Source of the DNA: CAYSCW01 sp964449165
GTDB taxonomy: Bacteria; Acidobacteriota; Aminicenantia; Aminicenantales; Aminicenantaceae
Assembly (NCBI GenBank): GCA_964449165.1
Contig: CAYVAT010000004.1
Location: forward strand, 108,115-172,114
Reading direction: 5' to 3'
DNA length: 64,000 bases
Position numbers and translations under genes: made by a program. Below the pieces are notes generated by a model. The model was given only the letters and a program-made list of their open reading frames with translations. It was not told where the DNA came from and did no database searches. Below, piece by piece: positions 58,239-64,000 of this stretch. The first letter of the stretch is position 1. Each line of letters starts with the position of its first letter.

Positions 58239-60216
58239 TTTTCACTTTTCTTTTTACAGGAAGTTTTACTTTAAACGTTGCGCCTTGGCCCGCCCGGCTT
58301 GTTACCTCTATGGTCCCCTGATGTTTCTGGATGATACTGTAGCTGATGGCCAGCCCCAACCCAGTCCCTTTTCCAACTTCTTTGGTGGTGAAGAATGGCT
58401 CGAAAAGTCTCCTTCTGTCTTCTTCCTTGATGCCATGGCCGGTGTCTGAAAATTGAATATTGATATACCGTCCTCCTCCATCCAGGGAAGTTCGTAGAGT
58501 CAGGGTCCCATTTCCATCCATGGCTTCAGCTGCATTGAGGATGATGTTTGTGAAAACCTGCTGAAGCTGAGCGCTATCAGCCACGATTTTGGGCAGTTCA
58601 GAGGAATAAAACTTTTTTATCTTGATGTTTTGGAAGAGGGCATGACGTTCAATGATAGCAAGCGATCGATCTACAATATCATTTATTCCTGTCAGTGATG
58701 TTTCCGGCTCTTTGGGACGGGCAAACTCAAGGAGACCCTTGACAATATCTTTACAGCGGGAAGTTTCTTTGACGATCTTCTTTAAATTTTCATAATAAGG
58801 GCTGTTTTTGTTTGTGTCTTCAAGGAGAAGATGACTGTAGATGAGAATTCCCCCTAGGGGGTTGTTGATCTCATGAGCGATCCCCGCTGCCAGTTTTCCC
58901 AGGGAAGCCAGCTTTTCCGACTGCAGAAGGTGAGCTTGCATTTCTGTCAGCTCTTTTGTCCGCTCTTCAACTTTTTTCTCCAGAGTTTTTCCCCATTCGA
59001 TGAGTTTTTCATTGGCTATTTTCAAGTCTTTGGTCATTTGATTAAAGGAGTCAGCCAATTCGCCAATTTCATCCTTTGAGCGGACATCTACTCGGTGGGA
59101 AAGATTTCCTTTGGCGATTTTCTTTGTTGCCTCCACCATTTTTTGCAGCGGATTGGTTATTCTGGTGGTGGAAAAATAGAGAAGCACCAGCAGGAGCACT
59201 ACACAGAGAGATGCGATAATAGTGAAAGTCAGCATGACTCGATTGGTGATGTCAATATAGGGTTTTTCAAGCATTCCCACATAGAGAATTCCGATAATCT
59301 CGTCGTTGATGTTTCTTATCGGCTCGTAGGCTGTGATGTACCAGTTGTTAACGACAAAGGCTCTGTCGATCCAGGCTTTGCCCTCTTGAAGAACAGCGAT
59401 ACTGACTTCCTTTGAGACTCTGGTGCCGATGGCTCTTTGGCCGTCTTCATTTTTAACGTTGGTCGAAATCCTTAGGTCATGCTGAAAGATTGTGGCTGTC
59501 CCGATTTCCCGTCCTTTGTATTTTTCTTCCTTGTAGACGATTTCTTTGACTCGATCCACAATCTCATAGTTGCGATTGAGCAATATCCCTCCGTAAAGAG
59601 TGCCCAAAAGATTGTTTTTTTCATCGACAACAGATGAGGCGGCTTTTAGCATCATTCCGCTTGTTTCTTTCTCTTCTGGTCGAGGAGCAGCCTTGGGGGT
59701 GGGGATAAATTCCATGTAAGCCTGGTCAGCCAAGTCCTTTCCTTCCTTGAGGAGCTCCTCTCGGGAGACAATTTGAGGATAGGCAACACTCCCTTGCTTC
59801 ATTGCCTGGTTCACGATCTCATCCTGGGATTGATCATCCCCGATGACCTCTGGATTGCGAGTTCTGACTATCACTTTTCGCTTATCATCGGTCATGGTTA
59901 ATATGTCTAGCCCGTACTCTTTTCTTACCCGACCGAGGTACTTAAGGAGGAGATCCTTCTGGTTGTTCTTTATCGCTTCACGGATACCTTCTCTAGCGGC
60001 TGTCAGGTCGACAATCTCTTTTATGTCGTTGAGTCTCTCGTGGAAGACCATCCAGGCCGAAGCCAAGTCATGTCTGACTTTAGCCTGAGCTTGAGAGATA
60101 ATGGTGTTCTTCACTAACCTTGAGCCGAAGCTTAAAGAAAGCAATCCTCCGATGATGATGACAACAAGAAAGCTGAGGATAATCTTCGTTCTTAGGGATA
60201 GGCGAAGACTTTTCAT
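58231..60216 (-). CDS. Membrane sensor histidine kinase with Cache and HAMP domains
   Basis: This 661-residue kinase has a membrane helix at about 11-30, a periplasmic double-Cache-type sensor (31-327, with LGTLYGGILLNRNYEIVD and WYITAYEPIRNINDEIIGILYVGM), a second helix (328-349), HAMP (350-402), a coiled coil, HisKA with phospho-His448 in GIAHEINNPLGG, and HATPase_c with NIILNAAEAMDG, FSDTGHGI and GTGLGLAISYS. The H-box is NtrB-like. It is the partner of the NtrC-family protein encoded by the overlapping gene. The Cache domain senses a small extracellular ligand, unknown here. Confidence 0.92.
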   Translation of the reverse strand: MKSLRLSLRTKIILSFLVVIIIGGLLSLSFGSRLVKNTIISQAQAKVRHDLASAWMVFHERLNDIKEIVDLTAAREGIREAIKNNQKDLLLKYLGRVRKEYGLDILTMTDDKRKVIVRTRNPEVIGDDQSQDEIVNQAMKQGSVAYPQIVSREELLKEGKDLADQAYMEFIPTPKAAPRPEEKETSGMMLKAASSVVDEKNNLLGTLYGGILLNRNYEIVDRVKEIVYKEEKYKGREIGTATIFQHDLRISTNVKNEDGQRAIGTRVSKEVSIAVLQEGKAWIDRAFVVNNWYITAYEPIRNINDEIIGILYVGMLEKPYIDITNRVMLTFTIIASLCVVLLLVLLYFSTTRITNPLQKMVEATKKIAKGNLSHRVDVRSKDEIGELADSFNQMTKDLKIANEKLIEWGKTLEKKVEERTKELTEMQAHLLQSEKLASLGKLAAGIAHEINNPLGGILIYSHLLLEDTNKNSPYYENLKKIVKETSRCKDIVKGLLEFARPKEPETSLTGINDIVDRSLAIIERHALFQNIKIKKFYSSELPKIVADSAQLQQVFTNIILNAAEAMDGNGTLTLRTSLDGGGRYINIQFSDTGHGIKEEDRRRLFEPFFTTKEVGKGTGLGLAISYSIIQKHQGTIEVTSRAGQGATFKVKLPVKRKVKNE

Positions 60217-60616
60217 TTTAATTACTGAAGATTGTAAATCTTAGAAAAAATTATACTTTATTTCCAGGGCTTCCTTCAAGTCCATGGGCAGGAGCCTGCG
60301 ACTTGATCCTCCACTGTGAAAAGGCAAATTTGCTTCCATTTGAAGAGTCATCTAGAATGTTTCCCTTGGATTCCTTAGAAAATTTTAGATGATTCGATTC
60401 TGATTCTTGACAACAGCATTCAAAATTGCTCTAATATTAGGTTTTGAGCGGTACGATAATAATCAATATTTACTCAACGCCGACTATTTATTGACGGATG
60501 CAATTATACAAAAAAATAAGCTGCCTTCCCCTAACATTTGTTTCCAAAGCAATAAATAGACGGGGGGTCTTCTATAGATTGAAAACAAAGGACTTCTTTT
60601 ATAGCATGGTGTAAGC
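60217..60616. other. Divergent intergenic region between kinase and QmoC-like genes
   Basis: This 400-bp gap must contain promoters for both directions. A TTGACA (60407-60412) followed by TAATAT (60432-60437) at 19-bp spacing is the best plus-strand candidate, though the spacing is long. I found no sigma-54 pattern, repeat or gene. The short minus-strand frame overlapping the end (60484-60684) is not convincing. Confidence 0.4.
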
Positions 60617-61840
60617 ATGACGACTATTAAAAGTGATCCTACCTTGTTGGCTGAGGTTCGAAAGTATGGCAAGTTCGATACCAATGCCTGTTATCAATGT
60701 GGAAGTTGCACGGTTACATGTGATTTAACAACTGACTCGGCTTCATTTCCTCGCAGAACAATTCGATATGTTCTGTTTGGTTTGAAAAAAAAGATCTTAG
60801 GCAGCTTGGAGCCGTGGTTATGCTACTACTGTGGTGATTGTTCTACGACCTGCCCGAGAGAAGCAGATCCCGGGGAAGCAATGATGACTCTTCGACGCTA
60901 TCTCACGGCGCAGTATGACTGGACAGGTCTCTCTGCAAAACTATACCAGTCAAGGGCATGGGAATTAGGGGCGCTCTTCGTGGTCGGCGCCTTCATGGCG
61001 TTCCTGATATGGATGCTTCATGGTCCCCTAGTGACAGAACGGGTTGAACTCAACACTTTTGCCCCTGCCCACATGGTTCACATTTTCGACATAATTTTAT
61101 TTTGCGTTCTTGCCTTCTTTCTACTCACCAACGCGTTTCGCATGTACTGGTTCACTATGCATCAGGGCAGCAGTGCCAGGGTACCTGATGTAATCCGGGG
61201 CGTAATAAAGGATGGTTTTGGGTATAACATACACCAGGACGAGAAGATCAGGATTCCCTTCCATGTGTTCATCACAGAAGCATGGACATTGATGTGGAAT
61301 TTCATCACTCAGAAACTTTTTCTAAAATGCGCTAACAACGTGGGTCGATGGCTCAAACACTTTTTACTCGTATCAGGATATATGCTAATGCTCATTCTAG
61401 TGGTCGGTCTCCTGCTGTGGTTTCAAACGGATGAAATCTACCCTATTTATCATCCTCAGAGATGGCTGGGCTATTATGCCACTGCTGTTCTCCTCTTCGG
61501 CACAGTGGAAATCCTTATAGGCCGCATCAGAAAGCGCGAACAAATTCACAAGTTTTCAGACTTCAGTGACTGGATGTTTCCGGTGCTCTTGTTTCTGACT
61601 GTAATAACCGGGATATTGGTCCATATTTTCAGGTACATGGGGTTGCCGCTAGCTACCTATTACATGTATGCTGTCCACCTGATTATTGCTGTGGCAATGT
61701 TAGCGGTTGAGGTGCCATTCGGCAAGTGGGCACACATGTTGTATCGTCCACTGGCGATTTACCTACAGGCGGTCAAAGAAAAGGCACTCGAACAGCAGCA
61801 AGAACAGGTGCCTGGAGAGGCGGTTACAGAACATGCTTGA
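60617..61840 (+). CDS. QmoC-like iron-sulfur / membrane cytochrome b-type protein
   Basis: The 407-residue protein joins an HdrC-like Fe-S domain to a membrane domain. CYQCGSCTVTC (Cys25, 28, 31, 35) and CYYCGDCSTTC (Cys69, 72, 75, 79) each end with a further CP/CD and bind two [4Fe-4S] clusters. From residue about 113 there are five to six helices with several histidines that could bind heme b (HMVHIF, HQGSS, VHLII). This is the layout of QmoC and HdrC-HdrE fusions, which pass electrons between quinone and Fe-S/flavin partners. It ends within the start of the HdrA-like chimera, so the two are coupled. Confidence 0.83.
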   Translation: MTTIKSDPTLLAEVRKYGKFDTNACYQCGSCTVTCDLTTDSASFPRRTIRYVLFGLKKKILGSLEPWLCYYCGDCSTTCPREADPGEAMMTLRRYLTAQYDWTGLSAKLYQSRAWELGALFVVGAFMAFLIWMLHGPLVTERVELNTFAPAHMVHIFDIILFCVLAFFLLTNAFRMYWFTMHQGSSARVPDVIRGVIKDGFGYNIHQDEKIRIPFHVFITEAWTLMWNFITQKLFLKCANNVGRWLKHFLLVSGYMLMLILVVGLLLWFQTDEIYPIYHPQRWLGYYATAVLLFGTVEILIGRIRKREQIHKFSDFSDWMFPVLLFLTVITGILVHIFRYMGLPLATYYMYAVHLIIAVAMLAVEVPFGKWAHMLYRPLAIYLQAVKEKALEQQQEQVPGEAVTEHA

Positions 61841-62720
61841 TAAAAAAACAGAGAATGAAAAAATTGGTGCCGCATTAATTGTTGGCGGCGGTATTGGGGG
61901 TATGCAGGCTGCGCTCGATTTGGCAGAATCCGGTATAAAGGTCTATCTGGTTGATAATAAACCATCTATCGGTGGAGTGATGGCCCAGCTTGATAAGACC
62001 TTTCCCACAAACGATTGTGCCATGTGTACCATGGCGCCCAGACTGGTTGAAGTTGGCAGGCATAAAGATATAGAAGTGATTTCCCTCGCTGATATTGAAA
62101 AGATAAGAGGAAATGCTGGGAATTTTAATGTCAGCATAATAAAGAGACCGCGGTATGTCGATGAAGAAAAGTGTACAGGATGCGGTCTTTGCGTGGAGAA
62201 TTGTCCTGTTAGTAATATAATTTATGTTACGCCTGAAAAAGATAAAATAGAAATTTCAGTTAAAGATATGGAAATAATGAACAAGATAATCGAAGAATAT
62301 AAAGATTCTGAAGGAGGATTAGTCCCTATACTTCAAAGAGCAAATGATACTTATAATTATTTGCCTGAACCTATTTTGAAATATACATCTGAGAAATTAA
62401 ATATTCCTTTAAGTGTAGTATGCAGAATAGCTACTTTTTATAATGCATTTAGCTTGGAACCAAGGGGGAAGCATATAATAACTGTGTGCCTTGGAACTGC
62501 CTGTCATGTGAAAGGTGCAGGGAGAGTTCTTCAGGCTATTGAAGATAAACTCGAGATAAAAAAAGGAGAAACAACAGAAGATATGCTTTTTACTCTTGAA
62601 GCGGTTCGCTGTATAGGATGCTGTGGATTGGCTCCGGTGTTGAAGGTAGGAGAAGAAATACATGGTTTGATGTCTAAAGCGAAGGTACCGGAATTGATAG
62701 AGATGTATAAAGGTGCTTAG
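61833..62720 (+). CDS. Chimera of HdrA N-terminus and HndA/NuoE [2Fe-2S] subunit
   Basis: The 295-residue protein has two unrelated halves. Residues 1 to about 127 are the beginning of HdrA: FAD motif ALIVGGGIGGMQAALDLAESG, VYLVDNKPSIGGVMAQLDKTFPTNDCAMCTMAPRLVEVGRHKDIEVIS, and a ferredoxin motif CTGCGLCVENCPV (Cys114, 117, 120, 124), after which HdrA normally continues for hundreds of residues. From about 140 it is an HndA/NuoE thioredoxin-like subunit with Cys219, Cys224, Cys260 and Cys264 (TVCLGTACHVKG, CIGCCGLAP). The ATG at 61833 overlaps the upstream stop. Base composition falls sharply at about 62211, exactly at the joint. It begins an Hnd-type operon. Confidence 0.87.
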   Translation: MLDKKTENEKIGAALIVGGGIGGMQAALDLAESGIKVYLVDNKPSIGGVMAQLDKTFPTNDCAMCTMAPRLVEVGRHKDIEVISLADIEKIRGNAGNFNVSIIKRPRYVDEEKCTGCGLCVENCPVSNIIYVTPEKDKIEISVKDMEIMNKIIEEYKDSEGGLVPILQRANDTYNYLPEPILKYTSEKLNIPLSVVCRIATFYNAFSLEPRGKHIITVCLGTACHVKGAGRVLQAIEDKLEIKKGETTEDMLFTLEAVRCIGCCGLAPVLKVGEEIHGLMSKAKVPELIEMYKGA

Positions 62721-62802
62721 TAATAACTTAGGAATAGATTATAAGTGATGAGTAATTGGATGAATAATTGCAATTTAGCCTGGATTTTTTTGGAGAGAGA
62801 TA

Positions 62803-63186
62803 ATGCCAAAATTGAAGATTGAAGATTTAGATAAAATCAGTGAGAGAGTGAGAAGGACAACTCTTTTAAGAGAAGGGGCGGGCAGAGCGAAAATAACAGT
62901 TCATATGGGAACCTGTGGAATAGCTGCTGGGGCAAGAAAGATAATGAGCACTTTATTGGCGGAGTTTGAAAAGCAAAATATTACTGATGTCATTTTAACA
63001 AGTTCAGGATGTGCTGGATTGTGCAGCAGAGAACCAATGGCAACAGTAGAGTTGAAAGACGAAGCTCCTGTTAAATATGTGGATTTAACTCCGGAAAAGA
63101 TTCGTAAGATATTATCAGAACATGTTATTGGTGGGAAAATAGTTGAAGAATACGCTTTGGCAAAAGGTAGCGAGAGAGTCTCCTGA
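62803..63186 (+). CDS. hndB: HndB-like (2Fe-2S) ferredoxin domain protein
   Basis: The 127-residue protein has a thioredoxin-like [2Fe-2S] fold: ITVHMGTCGIAAGARKIMSTLLAEF with one Cys pair region, and ILTSSGCAGLCSREPMATVEL with C-x3-C, followed by VKYVDLTPEKIRKILSEHVIGGKIVEEY. This is the HndB subunit found between NuoE- and NuoF-like genes in NAD(P)-linked or bifurcating [FeFe] hydrogenases. A GGAGAGAGA site precedes the ATG. Base composition is AT-rich like the second half of the preceding gene. Confidence 0.88.
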   Translation: MPKLKIEDLDKISERVRRTTLLREGAGRAKITVHMGTCGIAAGARKIMSTLLAEFEKQNITDVILTSSGCAGLCSREPMATVELKDEAPVKYVDLTPEKIRKILSEHVIGGKIVEEYALAKGSERVS

Positions 63187-63228
63187 TTAGCTGCATTATA
63201 GAATGGTTGAATAGAGGTCAAATAGATT

Positions 63229-64000
63229 ATGAATGAACAGAGTACGAACAAATACAGGTTACATTTAATGTTATGCGCAGGGACAGCCTGTGTTTCCAAT
63301 AAGTCTTTTAAAATAAAGGAAGTACTAGAAGAGGAATTAAAAAAACAAGGGTTAGATAAAGAAGTCCTCGTTGTAATGACAGGCTGTAATGGATTTTGTG
63401 CTTTGGGGCCTGTAATGACAGTTATGCCGGACCAAATATTTTATCAAAGTTTAACTGAAGAGGATATTCCATATCTTGTGGAAGAGCATTTTCTAAAAGG
63501 TAGACCTGTGAAAAAACTCATGTTCACTCCGCCTGCCGAAGAAGTTGTTATTCCGAAGATGATGGATATTGGTTTTTTTGCTCGCCAAACATTAATCGCT
63601 CTTAGAAATAGGGGTTTGGTAGATCCAGAACGAATCGACGAATATATTGCAAGAGACGGCTATAAAGCGCTTGCAAAAGCCTTAACAAAGATGACACCGG
63701 AAGAAATAATAGCGGAGATAAAGAAATCTGGCCTTCGAGGCCGAGGTGGCGCAGGATTTCCAACGGGTTTGAAATGGGAATTATGCAGAAAGCAAGAAGA
63801 TGAAATGAAATACATAGTATGTAATGGAGATGAGGGGGATCCGGGTGCCTATATGGACAGGAGTATTGTTGAAGCGGATCCTCATTCTGTAATAGAAGGG
63901 ATGTTGATAGGAGCAAGAGCTATAGGTGCACGTAATGGGTATGTTTATATCAGGGGGGAATATCCGCTTGCCATGAAGAGGTTGGAGATTGCTATTGACC
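63229..64000 (+). CDS. hndC: HndC/NuoF-like NADH-binding subunit, 3' part beyond window
   Basis: 257 codons are visible. An N-terminal [2Fe-2S] thioredoxin-like domain (LHLMLCAGTACVSNKSFKIKEVLEEEL, MTGCNGFCALGPVMTVMP) is followed from about residue 120 by the Nqo1/NuoF core: IIAEIKKSGLRGRGGAGFPTGLKWELC, KYIVCNGDEGDPGAYMDRSIVEADPH, which bind FMN and NADH. The usual protein has about 600 residues with extra 4Fe-4S clusters at the end. The [FeFe] catalytic subunit should follow outside the window. The start is ATG 63229 with AGAGG 11 nt upstream. Confidence 0.92.
   Translation, partial: MNEQSTNKYRLHLMLCAGTACVSNKSFKIKEVLEEELKKQGLDKEVLVVMTGCNGFCALGPVMTVMPDQIFYQSLTEEDIPYLVEEHFLKGRPVKKLMFTPPAEEVVIPKMMDIGFFARQTLIALRNRGLVDPERIDEYIARDGYKALAKALTKMTPEEIIAEIKKSGLRGRGGAGFPTGLKWELCRKQEDEMKYIVCNGDEGDPGAYMDRSIVEADPHSVIEGMLIGARAIGARNGYVYIRGEYPLAMKRLEIAID

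Noticed and set aside
60217..60616. Sigma-54 promoter before the QmoC-like gene
   Set aside because: No GG-N10-GC pair with fitting flanks was found; only a weak -35/-10 pair with long spacing is present.
61707..61832. Longer start for the HdrA-HndA chimera
   Set aside because: The extra 42 residues are out-of-frame QmoC coding sequence, with Cys- and Arg-rich composition. The ATG at 61833 overlaps the QmoC stop as expected for coupled genes.
1..64000. CRISPR arrays, rRNA, toxin-antitoxin pairs, prophage genes
   Set aside because: I saw no regular direct repeats with spacers, no rRNA-like sequence, and no small gene pairs or phage structural genes on reading both strands.

Overview
The window comes from a Gram-negative, probably strictly anaerobic bacterium. 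Evidence for this is an LptD-type outer-membrane protein, a lipopolysaccharide core and O-antigen gene set, an archaeal-type hydBGDA [NiFe] hydrogenase operon, and the start of an Hnd-type [FeFe] hydrogenase operon. This combination, the moderate G+C and the short overlapping operons would fit an uncultured lineage such as Aminicenantes (OP8). That placement is inference, because the window has no rRNA marker. I saw no tRNA, rRNA, CRISPR array, prophage or intact insertion sequence.

Layout. 1-10.6 kb (minus strand): a nonulosonic (legionaminic-type) acid operon. It holds an AsnB-type amidotransferase, a 4,6-dehydratase, a PtmE-like nucleotidyltransferase, NeuC, NeuB, NeuA, two extra oxidoreductases and a further epimerase. 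A Wzz chain-length protein and a MarR-type EPS regulator lead the operon, and a good sigma-70-like promoter lies upstream. 10.6-12 kb: gene-poor sequence with palindromes and a transposase relative that has lost its HUH motif. 12-19 kb (plus): lptD, then a dTDP-sugar operon (rmlA, rmlC-like, rmlB, two tandem SDR paralogues). 19-27.6 kb: purF and an AT-rich block with a membrane glycosyltransferase fused to a LamG domain, a CapK-like ligase, a flippase-like protein, a radical SAM protein and a methyltransferase. 27.7-36.6 kb: LPS core genes (heptose kinase, PHP protein, O-antigen ligase, heptosyltransferase, Trm112-like protein, GT4, WaaP-like kinase, glycosidase-like protein, methyltransferase). 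36.6-47.9 kb: housekeeping (beta-barrel protein, DUF1573, YggT, DUF167, NupC, Usp, DprA, TopA, Xer, ComEA, RdgB, MgtC).

48-60 kb (minus) is a hydrogenase regulon: hypA, hypB and a maturation protease; a receiver-kinase hybrid and two stand-alone receivers; hydBGDA; and an NtrC-type activator with its Cache-domain kinase. A -24/-12 (sigma-54) promoter in front of hydB and an upstream dyad suggest that the kinase/NtrC pair controls the hydrogenase. The last 3.4 kb (plus) encodes a QmoC-like membrane Fe-S protein, a chimera of an HdrA N-terminus with an HndA/NuoE subunit, HndB and the start of HndC/NuoF.

The most unusual items are: (1) the hydrogenase large subunit carries a complete HycI-like maturation protease as its own C-terminal extension, directly after the cleavage-site histidine; (2) the HdrA-HndA chimera, with a sharp base-composition step at the joint; (3) the glycosyltransferase-LamG fusion; (4) a family of intergenic palindromic repeats together with a HUH-less RAYT-like remnant.
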